A stretch of DNA of 64,000 bases from Marinobacterium iners (GCF_017310015.1 NZ_CP022297.1:558001-622000); one strand, 5' to 3'. Counted from the first letter of the stretch, positions 1 to 8,708 are shown. The notes: generated by a model not told the origin, from the sequence alone. Translations and numbers: made by a program.

Positions 1-2863
1 GCAGGTCATGGCTGGCGGCGGCCAGGAAGCGGGTCTTGCCCAGGTTGGCGGCTTCTGCATCGGACTTGGCCTGGCGCAGTTCATCTTCCATCAGGGCGCG
101 GATGGTGTTCTCCTTGCGCAGTTCCTTGTTGACGACTGACAGTGCATGGGTACGCTCACGCACGCGCTGTTCCAGGTTCTCGTTGGTCTCTTGCAGTGCC
201 TGCTCTGCCTTGCGACGCTCGGTGATGTCCTGATACAGCGTGAAGTAGCCCAGAACATCGCCGTATTCACCAATATGAGGGATGTAGGTCACCTCGGCAA
301 AACGGATGCTGTCGCCCTGTGTGGGCAGGCGGGTTTCAAAGCGCTGTCGCTCACCTCGCAGTGCAGCGTCAATATAGTGACGCCGGTTGATGTACTCCTC
401 TTCCGGCAGGGCCTGAAGGCAATGTACGCCGGCAATATTGTGCCGATCGAGGCCAAAGGCATCCGCATAGGCCTTGTTTATAAACAGAAAGCGGCATTCC
501 GGGTCGAGATAGGCGATCAATACCGGCACGTTGTCGGTGTAGATGCGGATATTCTGCTCGCTCTCGCGCAGTGCCTCCTCGATCCGCTTGTGCTCGGTGA
601 TGTCCATGTAGGTGTTGACGTAACCGCCATTGGGCATCGGGTTGCCACGCACCTCGAGCACCGTGCCATCCGGGCGATAGCGCTCGTAGCTGTGGGGTGC
701 GCCGGAGCGGATTGAGTCCAGTCGCATTCTGACCTGATGCTCAACATCTCCCAGCCCGTATTCACCCTTGATGGCGTTATAACGGAACACCTCTTCAATC
801 GGGCGGCCGACACAGATCAGCCCTTCCGGGTAGCTGAACATCTCCACGTAGGGGCGGTTCCAGGCGACCAGTCGCATCTGCTGGTCCACTACGCTGATAC
901 CGAGGCTGATGTTCTCGATGGTGGACTGCAGCAGCGAGCGGTTGAAGCGCAGAGCCTGCGAGGCTTCATCCACAATGGTGACGACATCGCCGATCTCCAT
1001 CTCGCGACCGCGCAGGGTTGAATCCATGACGATACGGGCCGATGAAGCACCGATGGCACCCGACAGCAGGCGCTCAGTATGCTGGATCAGTTCGGGCGTC
1101 GCCTTTTCGGCTGCCATTGGCGGCCCTTCCCCCCGGCCCTGCCCAAAACTGCTGAACGCTTGGCGGGTGCGGCTCATGCCCAGAAAACGCTCGCTCAACA
1201 TCTGCAAATCGCCAACGGTCACTTGCCCGAAATGGCGTGATGGGTCGGCAATGCCCTTGGCAGAGGTGTTCACGAAGGCGCTGGCCTGAATCCGGTCAAC
1301 CAGGCGGATGCTGGTGAAGCGTGAGACCAGCACAAACAGCAGGATGTTGACGCCCAGGCTCCAGATCACACCGTGCGTCAATGGGTCGAGTCCATTCAGG
1401 CCAAGCAGGGCGGTTGGGTTGAGTAAACCGTTGCTGTCACTGACCTGGGGCAGCCATTCAACCGGAATCAATCGGGCCGAGTTGAGGGTCGGCAGCACCA
1501 GAGTGTAGACCCAAAGCAGAAAGCCGGCGCTGAGCCCTGCCAGCACACCGTAGCGGTTGCCGCTGCGCCAGTAGATGCCGCCGATGATGGCTGGCAGGAA
1601 CTGGATCGCTGCCACGAATGCCAGCAGGCCGAAGGAGGCCAGCGGCCCCTGTTCGCCCAGGATGCGGTAGTAGAAGTAGCCCATCAGTAACAGGCAGATG
1701 ATGGTGATGCGCCGCACACGCAGCAGCAGGGCGCCCAGATCACGGGATTGTGACAGGCGCAGCCATGAGATGCGGAACAGCAGCGGCATTACGATATCGT
1801 TACATACCATGGTAGCCAGCGTGATGCTGGCCACGATCACCATGCTGGTGGCCGCCGACAGTCCACCAATAAAGGCGAAGGTGGCCAGGTAGCCCGAGCC
1901 CTCTGCAAGTGGCAGCATCAGTACATAGGTGTCGGCATCAACATTACTGCCGTTGAAAAAGATCATGCCACCGGTGGCGATCGGCAGTACAAACAGGCCC
2001 AGTATCAACAGATAGAGCGGGAACAGCCAACGGGCGGTGTACAGGTTGCGACGTCGGGTGTTTTCCACAATGCTGACATGAAATTGACGCGGCAGGCAGA
2101 TGGCTGCCGCGCAGGCCAGAACCACCTCGGTGAGAAAACCGGTGGTAAGCGGGTTGCTGAAATTCTGGTTGTCGCGCAGCTGTGTCTGCACCTGCCAGGC
2201 CAGGTCCTGAAAACCGTCAAAAATGCCGAAGATCACGAACAGCCCGACCGCGACAAACGCGGCAAGTTTGACCAGTGATTCAAACGCCACCGCCAGCACC
2301 AGTCCTTCGTGGTGTTCAGTTGCGTCGATGTGCCGGGTGCCGAACAGAATGGCAAACACCGCCATCAACAGTGCAACAAACAGGGCGGTGTCACTGCCCT
2401 TGCTCATGGCTTCGGTAGCCCCCGGCGCCAGTGCGTTGTAACTGATCGCTACCGCCTTCAACTGCAGGGCGATATAGGGAATGGTCCCCATGACCGCGAT
2501 CAGCGTCACCAGTACCGCGAGACTTTGGCTTTTGCCATAGCGTGAAGAGATGAAGTCGGCGATGGTGGTGATGTTTTGCTGCTTGCTGACGGTGAACACC
2601 TTTTCGATGACACGCATTGCCAGCAGAAATACCAGAATTGGCCCCAGGTAGGTGGCGACGAATTCCCAACCGGTAGAAACGGCGCGGCCAACCGCCCCGT
2701 AAAAGGTCCAACTGGAGCAGTAGACGGCGAGGGAAAGCGAGTAAATGACCGGGTTGCTGGCCCACTGTTTGCCGGCACTGCTTTTGTCACCAAAGTAGGC
2801 GATGGCAAACAGCAGGCCCAAGTAGGCCAATGAAATCAGGATGATGGTCCAGCCGGATAGCAT
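1..2863 (-). CDS. crbS: SLC5-domain sensor histidine kinase, CrbS/MxtR-like (3' end beyond the window)
   Basis: The reading frame opens at ATG 2863 and stays open for 954 codons to base 1. Residues 1 to about 515 are a sodium:solute symporter-like membrane domain with many hydrophobic helices. A STAC-like linker follows (about 530-610), then two PAS domains (about 640-750 and 755-870), a short coiled coil and the start of a HisKA domain. The last residues seen are AASHDL, with the likely phospho-accepting His at position 952. The ATPase domain and any receiver domain lie outside the window. Kinases of this build control the acetate switch (acs and acetate uptake) in Vibrio and Pseudomonas, and the divergent symporter genes fit that. 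CbrA has a similar layout, but the N-terminal sequence resembles CrbS more. Confidence 0.85.
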   Translation of the reverse strand, partial: MLSGWTIILISLAYLGLLFAIAYFGDKSSAGKQWASNPVIYSLSLAVYCSSWTFYGAVGRAVSTGWEFVATYLGPILVFLLAMRVIEKVFTVSKQQNITTIADFISSRYGKSQSLAVLVTLIAVMGTIPYIALQLKAVAISYNALAPGATEAMSKGSDTALFVALLMAVFAILFGTRHIDATEHHEGLVLAVAFESLVKLAAFVAVGLFVIFGIFDGFQDLAWQVQTQLRDNQNFSNPLTTGFLTEVVLACAAAICLPRQFHVSIVENTRRRNLYTARWLFPLYLLILGLFVLPIATGGMIFFNGSNVDADTYVLMLPLAEGSGYLATFAFIGGLSAATSMVIVASITLATMVCNDIVMPLLFRISWLRLSQSRDLGALLLRVRRITIICLLLMGYFYYRILGEQGPLASFGLLAFVAAIQFLPAIIGGIYWRSGNRYGVLAGLSAGFLLWVYTLVLPTLNSARLIPVEWLPQVSDSNGLLNPTALLGLNGLDPLTHGVIWSLGVNILLFVLVSRFTSIRLVDRIQASAFVNTSAKGIADPSRHFGQVTVGDLQMLSERFLGMSRTRQAFSSFGQGRGEGPPMAAEKATPELIQHTERLLSGAIGASSARIVMDSTLRGREMEIGDVVTIVDEASQALRFNRSLLQSTIENISLGISVVDQQMRLVAWNRPYVEMFSYPEGLICVGRPIEEVFRYNAIKGEYGLGDVEHQVRMRLDSIRSGAPHSYERYRPDGTVLEVRGNPMPNGGYVNTYMDITEHKRIEEALRESEQNIRIYTDNVPVLIAYLDPECRFLFINKAYADAFGLDRHNIAGVHCLQALPEEEYINRRHYIDAALRGERQRFETRLPTQGDSIRFAEVTYIPHIGEYGDVLGYFTLYQDITERRKAEQALQETNENLEQRVRERTHALSVVNKELRKENTIRALMEDELRQAKSDAEAANLGKTRFLAAASHDL

Positions 2864-3155
2864 GTCGAATCTCGCTTGCAAGTGGATCAGGCGGCTAGTG
2901 TAGCGCCTAAGTCTTGTGTCGGCACCGTTACGGACACCAGAGCGGACCAAAGGCCTGTGACCATTGTATTACATGCCACGGATCATGTTTTTTGAATGTT
3001 TTTGTAACATGCTGATTCTTCGATGTTATTTTTGTTCGGGTACGGCAGGGAATACAGTGTTCTACTAAAGTCGGGGCTTTTATTCCGTGCGTTCTTTCTG
3101 CAAGATCACTCTGGAATTACTCTCGGCTCCAATAACAAGAAAACGGAGAAACAAC
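2864..3155. other. Divergent intergenic region between crbS-like gene and symporter operon
   Basis: This 292-base gap contains no convincing gene. It holds the repeated 14-mer at 3064-3077 and an imperfect dyad, CATGTT at 2984-2989 with AACATG at 3006-3011, inside an AT-rich stretch. Promoters for both directions must lie here, but I could not assign one for the minus-strand kinase gene. Confidence 0.5.
3064..3077 (+). promoter_or_regulatory. Candidate activator site upstream of the DUF4212-symporter operon
   Basis: The 14-mer ACTAAAGTCGGGGC occurs here and again at 5833-5846, each about 80 bases before the start codon of a DUF4212 gene. A CAAGAT hexamer at 3101-3106 could be the -10 box, which would put the site at roughly -48 to -35, where a class II activator binds. 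A LuxR-type regulator of the CrbR/ErdR kind is the natural guess given the neighbouring kinase gene, but that is inference. Confidence 0.5.
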
Positions 3156-3416
3156 ATGGCAGATGATAAATCCAAAGCTGCTCAATACTGGTCGACGAAC
3201 CTTCGTCTGATCCTGGGAAGCCTGGTCGTGTGGGCCCTTGTGTCCTATGGCTGCGGCATCCTGTTCCGTGGCGTGCTGTCCGGCATTCCGGTCGGTGGCG
3301 CTGACCTCGGCTTCTGGTTTGCCCAGCAGGGCTCCATCCTTACCTTTATCGGCATCATCTTCCACTACGCCTGGAGAATGAACAAGCTCGATAAAGAGAT
3401 GGGTCTGGAGGAGTAA
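3156..3416 (+). CDS. DUF4212 sodium:solute symporter small subunit
   Basis: The product is 86 residues with two predicted membrane helices, one near residues 20-42 and one near 52-72, and a short charged C-terminus. ATG 3156 is chosen because CGGAG lies 8-12 bases upstream and the product then begins like other DUF4212 proteins; an upstream in-frame start at 3087 would add an unrelated leader. Genes of this family sit just before a large sodium:solute symporter subunit, as here with a 6-base gap. The role of the small subunit in transport is poorly known. The pair probably imports acetate or a similar short-chain carboxylate. Confidence 0.9.
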   Translation: MADDKSKAAQYWSTNLRLILGSLVVWALVSYGCGILFRGVLSGIPVGGADLGFWFAQQGSILTFIGIIFHYAWRMNKLDKEMGLEE

Positions 3417-3422
3417 GCCAGT

Positions 3423-5192
3423 ATGAGTCAGTTTGCAATTAACTTGATCTTCGTAGGTGCATCCTTTGCACTCTACTTCGGCATCGCCATCTGGGCCCGT
3501 GCCGGTTCTACCAAAGAGTTCTACGTTGCAGGCGGGGGTGTTCACCCGGTTGCCAACGGTATGGCGACCGCTGCTGACTGGATGTCAGCTGCCTCCTTTA
3601 TCTCCATGGCGGGTCTGCTGTCTGCAGGTTATGTCAACTCCTCCTTCCTGATGGGGTGGACTGGTGGTTATGTACTGCTGGCGATGCTGCTGGCCCCGTA
3701 CCTGCGCAAATTCGGCAAGTTCACCGTACCTGACTTCATTGGCGATCGCTTCTACAGTCGTGGTGCGCGCCTGGTGGCGGTAATCTGCCTGATCGTGGCG
3801 TCGGTTACCTACGTAATCGGTCAGATGACCGGTGCCGGTGTTGCCTTCTCTCGCTTCCTGGAAGTGAGCAGCACAGCCGGTATCTGGATTGCGGCGGCGG
3901 TTGTATTCTTCTACGCCGTATTCGGTGGCATGAAGGGTATCACCTACACCCAGGTGGCTCAGTACGTGGTACTGATCATCGCCTACACCATTCCGGCCGT
4001 GTTCATCTCCCTGCAGTTGACCGGCAACCCTATTCCGATGTTCGGTATGTTCGGTGACCATGTCGAGTCCGGCATGCCGCTGCTGACCAAGCTGGACGAA
4101 GTGGTTCGTGAACTGGGCTTCCGTGATTACACCGCTGATGTGGACAACAAGCTGAACATGGTTCTGTTCACGCTGTCTCTGATGATCGGTACTGCAGGTC
4201 TACCGCACGTTATCATCCGCTTCTTCACTGTACCGAAGGTGGCTGATGCACGCTGGTCTGCTGGCTGGGCACTGATCTTCATCGCGCTGCTGTACCTGAC
4301 GGCTCCGGCGGTTGCTTCCATGGCGCGTCTGAACCTGATCAACACCGTTTACCCGAGTGGCCCGACTGAACCGGCCATCGAGTACGCAGAGCGTCCTGAC
4401 TGGGTGAAAACCTGGGAAGAAACCGGTCTGATCAAGTTTGAAGACAAGAACAGTGACGGTCGCATCCAGTTCTACAATGCCAAAGCGGGCGATGACTTTG
4501 CACCCGTTGAGCAGGCGCGTGGCTGGAACGGTAACGAGCTGACCGTAAACAATGACATCCTGGTACTGGCAAACCCTGAAATTGCACAGCTGCCGGGTTG
4601 GGTTATCGGTCTGATTGCGGCCGGTGGTATTGCAGCGGCACTGTCGACTGCAGCAGGCTTGCTGCTGGCGATCTCCTCTGCCGTATCGCACGACCTGATC
4701 AAAACCATGATCAACCCGAATATCACCGATAAGGGTGAATTGATGGCTGCCCGTATCTCCATGGCTGTAGCGATTCTGGTAGCAACCTATCTGGGTCTGA
4801 ACCCGCCAGGGTTTGCGGCGCAGACGGTAGCACTGGCGTTCGGTATCGCAGCTGCGTCCATCTTCCCTGCCCTGATGATGGGTATCTTCTCCAAGCGGGT
4901 GAATAACAAGGGTGCAGTTGCCGGTATGCTGGCTGGTCTGCTGAGTACTCTGGTGTACATCTTCACCTTCCTGGGCTGGTTCTTCATCCCGGAAACCAAC
5001 ACTCTGGCCAACACTCCGGATAACTGGATTCTGGGCATCTCTCCGCTGTCCTTCGGTGCGGTGGGTGCGATGATCAACTTCGTGGTTGCCTTCGCTGTGT
5101 CTCACATGACTGAAGAGCCGCCGGTTGAGATTCAGGAACTGGTAGAAAGCGTGCGTTACCCGAAAGGTGCTGGCGCTGCGGTTGACCACTGA
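3423..5192 (+). CDS. Sodium:solute symporter large subunit, VC_2705/ActP-like
   Basis: This 589-residue polytopic membrane protein belongs to the sodium:solute symporter (SLC5-like) superfamily. Like other members of the subfamily that pair with DUF4212, it has a long hydrophilic insertion at about residues 318-385. The insertion contains the loop DKNSDGRIQF, with acidic residues at 341 and 345, which resembles a calcium-binding EF-hand or dockerin loop. Acetate or pyruvate is the probable substrate, based on the family and on the nearby CrbS-like kinase. A hairpin terminator follows at 5246-5276, so the two-gene transporter unit can be transcribed separately. Confidence 0.92.
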   Translation: MSQFAINLIFVGASFALYFGIAIWARAGSTKEFYVAGGGVHPVANGMATAADWMSAASFISMAGLLSAGYVNSSFLMGWTGGYVLLAMLLAPYLRKFGKFTVPDFIGDRFYSRGARLVAVICLIVASVTYVIGQMTGAGVAFSRFLEVSSTAGIWIAAAVVFFYAVFGGMKGITYTQVAQYVVLIIAYTIPAVFISLQLTGNPIPMFGMFGDHVESGMPLLTKLDEVVRELGFRDYTADVDNKLNMVLFTLSLMIGTAGLPHVIIRFFTVPKVADARWSAGWALIFIALLYLTAPAVASMARLNLINTVYPSGPTEPAIEYAERPDWVKTWEETGLIKFEDKNSDGRIQFYNAKAGDDFAPVEQARGWNGNELTVNNDILVLANPEIAQLPGWVIGLIAAGGIAAALSTAAGLLLAISSAVSHDLIKTMINPNITDKGELMAARISMAVAILVATYLGLNPPGFAAQTVALAFGIAAASIFPALMMGIFSKRVNNKGAVAGMLAGLLSTLVYIFTFLGWFFIPETNTLANTPDNWILGISPLSFGAVGAMINFVVAFAVSHMTEEPPVEIQELVESVRYPKGAGAAVDH

Positions 5193-5245
5193 GCATAATA
5201 CTGCCTGAGTACAGACAGCAGATGTCTGACAAGGGTTGATCCAAA

Positions 5246-5276
5246 TCGGGCTTCCAACTGGAAGCCCGACTTTTTT
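5246..5276 (+). terminator. Rho-independent terminator after the symporter gene
   Basis: TCGGGCTTCC at 5246-5255 pairs perfectly with GGAAGCCCGA at 5260-5269 around a 4-base loop. A run of six T follows after one C. It lies 54 bases after the symporter stop codon. Confidence 0.9.
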
Positions 5277-5291
5277 CAGGAAGTGAGAAGT

Positions 5292-5804
5292 ATGATCTGG
5301 AATCTGGTTGCAACAGCGTTTGCCGGTCTCGGTGCCGCGGGGGTAGCGCTCATCCTGCGTATGCTGAGCCGAAAAAAACTCCCCAAGTGGATCATTCCTG
5401 CTTTTGCAGGTGCTGGTATGCTGGCCTACCAGATTTATATTGAATACAGCGCACTGGATCTGATCAAGTCCAGGTTGCCTGAAGGTACTGCTGTGATCGA
5501 AACCGAAACGGACAGTATGGTGTGGCGCCCGTGGACCTATCTGGTTCCTCTGGAAACCGCCTTTACTGCACTGGATGTAACCAATGCCGACAGCCGAACT
5601 CTTGAAACGGGTGAACAGGTGGTCAGGTTTGTGTTGTATCGGTTCGAGAAGCACCATGTAACTCAGGCGCATCCTCAGGGGTATCTGCTCAACTGTGATA
5701 ACCGTGAAGTGGTTAAGCTGGATGAGGAGGGGCGGCCGATGGCTTCGCCTGCAGAGCAGATTGCCAGAGGGAAGCAGGTATATCAGATGCTGTGCCAGCC
5801 CTGA
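5292..5804 (+). CDS. Conserved hypothetical membrane-anchored protein
   Basis: The product is 170 residues. It opens with a hydrophobic helix (about 3-22), a basic stretch (RKK), a second hydrophobic segment (about 32-47) and then a soluble domain of about 120 residues with no motif I recognise. ATG 5292 is preferred over GTG 5283 because AGGAAG at 5278-5283 lies at the right distance. It sits between the symporter terminator and the second DUF4212 gene. A similar small gene is often found near acetate-type symporters in marine gammaproteobacteria, but I cannot name a function. Confidence 0.75.
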   Translation: MIWNLVATAFAGLGAAGVALILRMLSRKKLPKWIIPAFAGAGMLAYQIYIEYSALDLIKSRLPEGTAVIETETDSMVWRPWTYLVPLETAFTALDVTNADSRTLETGEQVVRFVLYRFEKHHVTQAHPQGYLLNCDNREVVKLDEEGRPMASPAEQIARGKQVYQMLCQP

Positions 5805-5832
5805 GCTGACCTTGGCACAACGAACCGCTCCG

Positions 5833-5846
5833 ACTAAAGTCGGGGC
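5833..5846 (+). promoter_or_regulatory. Second copy of the candidate activator site
   Basis: ACTAAAGTCGGGGC recurs here, 82 bases before ATG 5928. With its flanking bases it forms the dyad CCGACT-AA-AGTCGG at 5831-5844, as expected for a dimeric regulator. A TTAGAT hexamer at 5869-5874 lies 36 bases from the site start, almost the same offset as at the upstream copy. Confidence 0.5.
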
Positions 5847-5927
5847 ATATTTAGCCACCTGTGTTTGTTAGATTCAGTGGATAAGCCCACAGGCTTTCAC
5901 CGGATATAACAACAACAGAGTGGTGTC

Positions 5928-6188
5928 ATGTATTCAGGTAAAGAAGGCGCCAAGGCAAGTTGGCGCGAGAACCTCAGAATTAGTCTTACCGGTGTGGTCA
6001 TCTGTCTTGCTGCCTTGTATGGATGTGGCACTGTCTTTATCGATGAGCAGCATCAAGCCCGTCTTTCAAACACCCCACCTGACTTCTGGTTTTCTCAGGA
6101 AGGCCCTGCTTTTCTCATGATTGTGCTTATGTGGGCTTATGTGTTTTGCATGAGTCGGCCCCGCCTTTGTCTCGAGCTGCAGGAGTAA
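5928..6188 (+). CDS. Second DUF4212-type protein without an adjacent large subunit
   Basis: The product is 86 residues with the DUF4212 layout: a basic WRENLRISL entry, one helix ending in YGCGTVF, a short loop, the conserved FWFSQEGPAFL segment and a second helix. It is clearly a paralogue of the gene at 3156. Unlike that copy it is followed 3 bases after its stop codon by the cNMP/CBS/DUF294 gene, not by a symporter. ATG 5928 has only a weak purine-rich site upstream (ACAGAG). It may be a spare subunit for the symporter upstream, or a membrane partner for the DUF294 protein; both ideas are inference. Confidence 0.82.
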   Translation: MYSGKEGAKASWRENLRISLTGVVICLAALYGCGTVFIDEQHQARLSNTPPDFWFSQEGPAFLMIVLMWAYVFCMSRPRLCLELQE

Positions 6189-6191
6189 AAA

Positions 6192-8024
6192 ATGCCCAAC
6201 TCGTTCAAGATCGATAACATCCCTTTCAGCCTGCTGAATGAGGAGGAGCAAACGCTGCTGCGTGCCAACCTGGATATCGCCTATTTCCAGAAAGGCGAAA
6301 CCGTCATCCAGGCAGGTGAAGTGCCAGACGGCCTGCATGTGGTGCTGAAAGGCCGAGTCAGCGAGAGTGAAGCGGTTGCCGAGGATGGCGAAAAAAGAAC
6401 TCAGCATGTGTTCGTACACTATGAGAACGAAGACTACTTCGGCGGCTGGTCGGCACTGAGAGGCAAGGCGATCCATAATTTCGTGGCGGAAGAGGAAACC
6501 ATTTGTCATATCCTGCCGACACGAACACTGCTGGACTTGATGGCGACCAATGCCCAGTTTGCCGATTACTTCCAGCAGAACCTGGCGGTAAAGCGTGAGA
6601 TTGTCGCTCAGCATGGCAGTAATCAGGACATGGCTGAGTTCATGCTGGCCAAAATCACCGATGCCACTGTTCGTGAGCCGTTGGTGGTAGAGCAAGGGAC
6701 CAGCATTCGTGCTGCAACCGAGCTTATGCGAAGCCATAAAGCGGACTGTGTACTGGCACGCAAGGGTGGTCGTTATGGCATGGTAACCGGGACTGATCTG
6801 CTGGACGCAGTCGTGCTGAAGCAGCTGCCACTGGAAACGGATGTGTCCGATATCGCCAGTTATCGATTGATCGCCATTGACCATGAGGACTACCTGTTTA
6901 ACGCGCTTGTGATGATGACTCAGCAGCAGATTGAGCGTGTAGTCGTGATGGATGGTCAGGATATGGTGGGTATTGTCGAGCTGACCGATGTGCTCAGCTA
7001 CTTCTCCAGCCATTCCCATGTGATTGGCTTGCGCATCGAGCGTGCAGCCAGCATCGACCAGTTGCGTGAGGCCGCACAGGGCCTGAATGAGCTGATCAAG
7101 GCGTTGATCTCTACCGGCGTCAAGATTCGTTTTACCATGGATCTACTGGCGGCCATGAACGGGCGCATTATTGCCAAGCTGTTCGATCTGATCGTCCCTG
7201 CGGACATGCAGCCGCACGTCTGCTTGATCGTGATGGGGTCGGAGGGGCGTGCCGAGCAGATCATGAAAACCGATCAGGATAACGCGCTTATATTTCGTGA
7301 CAATCTGGCCTGGCCTGAAATGCAGCAATGCATGCAGCAGTTCAGCGAGACTCTGATCTCATTCGGCTTTCCGCCTTGTCCAGGTAACATCATGGTGTCC
7401 AATCCCGAATGGGTCAATTCGGTGGGTGACTGGACTCAGAAGCTCAGTGATTGGGCCGACACCTGTGAAGGCAGTGCACAGATGAACCTGGCCATTGCGG
7501 TTGATGCCAAGCCGGTAGCGGGTAACGAGGCGCTGTTCAAGGTGGCGCGTAACTGGTTCCTGCGTCACCTGCGGAATAATGATGTGTTTTTCTCGCATTT
7601 TGCCCGTGCCGCGATTGGGTTTGATACGCCACTTACCTTCTTCGGCAACCTCAAGGACAAGGGGCAGCTGGATATCAAGAAAGGCGGGATTTTCCCCATT
7701 GTGCATGGTGTCCGTACCATCGCGCTTGAACAGCGCATCCTCAAGACGAATACTTTCCAGCGCATTGAGGCGCTGATGGAAAGTGGCCAGATGCAGGAAC
7801 AGCATGGCCGTGATTTATCGGAAGCGCTGGCGCTGTTTATTCAGCTGCGTCTGCGGCAGCAGATCCGCCGTGCCGAAGAAAGTCCTGATGGAGCCGATCC
7901 AACCCCAAACATGATCGACCTGCAGCAGCTGAACAAGCTTGAGCGGGAACTGCTGCGTGATGCCTTGCATGTGGTGAAAGGGTTCAAAAAGCACCTGACA
8001 ATGCGTTACCACCTGGGAGGCTGA
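6192..8024 (+). CDS. cNMP-binding/CBS/DUF294 putative nucleotidyltransferase
   Basis: This 610-residue soluble protein has four modules. A cyclic-nucleotide-binding-like beta roll spans about residues 5-125, a CBS pair about 155-275, a DUF294 nucleotidyltransferase-like domain about 300-430 and the DUF294 C-terminal substrate-binding domain about 470-605. The segment GSEGRAEQIMKTDQDNALIF (from about 348) carries the GS and paired-Asp pattern of nucleotidyltransferases. The same gene is regularly found beside acetate-type symporters and exonuclease genes, for example in Vibrio. Its substrate is unknown. The CBS and cNMP modules suggest it responds to adenylates or to cyclic nucleotide. Confidence 0.88.
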   Translation: MPNSFKIDNIPFSLLNEEEQTLLRANLDIAYFQKGETVIQAGEVPDGLHVVLKGRVSESEAVAEDGEKRTQHVFVHYENEDYFGGWSALRGKAIHNFVAEEETICHILPTRTLLDLMATNAQFADYFQQNLAVKREIVAQHGSNQDMAEFMLAKITDATVREPLVVEQGTSIRAATELMRSHKADCVLARKGGRYGMVTGTDLLDAVVLKQLPLETDVSDIASYRLIAIDHEDYLFNALVMMTQQQIERVVVMDGQDMVGIVELTDVLSYFSSHSHVIGLRIERAASIDQLREAAQGLNELIKALISTGVKIRFTMDLLAAMNGRIIAKLFDLIVPADMQPHVCLIVMGSEGRAEQIMKTDQDNALIFRDNLAWPEMQQCMQQFSETLISFGFPPCPGNIMVSNPEWVNSVGDWTQKLSDWADTCEGSAQMNLAIAVDAKPVAGNEALFKVARNWFLRHLRNNDVFFSHFARAAIGFDTPLTFFGNLKDKGQLDIKKGGIFPIVHGVRTIALEQRILKTNTFQRIEALMESGQMQEQHGRDLSEALALFIQLRLRQQIRRAEESPDGADPTPNMIDLQQLNKLERELLRDALHVVKGFKKHLTMRYHLGG

Positions 8025-8029
8025 TGTAG

Positions 8030-8659
8030 ATGATCATTCCGCGCTCAATACGGCGTCTGAAAGAGAAACGTGAGCACAGGGAAGGGCCCTGGGCGCATCT
8101 GTTCGAAGCCTACAAGGGTGACGAAGTCGTGTCACTTGACTGTGAAACCACCAGTCTTGATGTGAAAAAGGCCGAAATACTGTCGATCGGAGCTGTGCGC
8201 ATCAAAGGGCGTAAAGTGATTACCAGTGAGCGTCTCGACCTTAAATTGAAGCCTCCGGCCAGCCTCAGCGGTGATTCCATCAAAATCCACAAGATCAGAG
8301 CCAGCGATCTGGCGGATGGCATCGAGCTGGACGAGGCTCTGGAAAAGGTGCTCGAATTCGTCGGCAATCGTCCCATTCTCGGTTACTACGTCAATTTTGA
8401 TATTCGCATGCTGGACAAGTTTATCCGCCCCAAGTACGGTTTCGGCCTGCCCAACAAGGCTGTTGAGCTTTCCCACGTCTATCACGACATCATCAAGTGG
8501 AAGCATGTGGGGGGTAATATCGACCTGCGCTTTGACACCATTGCAGGCAAACTGGATATTCCCATCCTTGAGCGGCACACAGCTTTGGGAGATGCCATCA
8601 CGGTAGCGCTGATGTATGTACGGCTGCGCTACGGTGAATCGCCAGAAGGACGATACTAG
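8030..8659 (+). CDS. DEDDh 3'-5' exonuclease, DnaQ/PolC epsilon-like
   Basis: The 209-residue product has the three exonuclease motifs of the DEDDh family. Motif I is SLDCETTSLD (Asp37, Glu39), motif II is in GYYVNFDIRMLD, and motif III is HTALGDAITVAL with the His and Asp. It is too divergent and too isolated to be the DNA polymerase III epsilon subunit. The start codon lies 5 bases after the DUF294 stop codon, so the two are co-transcribed, and a strong terminator follows. Its substrate is not known; its fixed place beside the symporter genes in related bacteria implies a linked role. Confidence 0.88.
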   Translation: MIIPRSIRRLKEKREHREGPWAHLFEAYKGDEVVSLDCETTSLDVKKAEILSIGAVRIKGRKVITSERLDLKLKPPASLSGDSIKIHKIRASDLADGIELDEALEKVLEFVGNRPILGYYVNFDIRMLDKFIRPKYGFGLPNKAVELSHVYHDIIKWKHVGGNIDLRFDTIAGKLDIPILERHTALGDAITVALMYVRLRYGESPEGRY

Positions 8660-8685
8660 GGCATGCATTAACGTCAGGTTCCCCG

Positions 8686-8708
8686 GCGGGCTATATGGCC
8701 CGCTTTTT
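8686..8708 (+). terminator. Rho-independent terminator after the exonuclease gene
   Basis: GCGGGC at 8686-8691 pairs with GCCCGC at 8698-8703 across a TATATG loop and is followed by five T. It separates the carbon-uptake cluster from the flagellar operon. Confidence 0.88.

Noticed and set aside
5812..5829. Sigma-54 element before the second DUF4212 gene (TTGGCACAACGAACCGCT)
   Set aside because: The TGGCAC half is good, but the GC is 11 rather than 10 bases from GG and the -12 half lacks TT.
4200..5858. Open frame of 552 codons on the minus strand opposite the symporter
   Set aside because: It has no recognisable domain, an unlikely His- and Gln-rich composition, and lies entirely opposite a clear transporter gene and its terminator.
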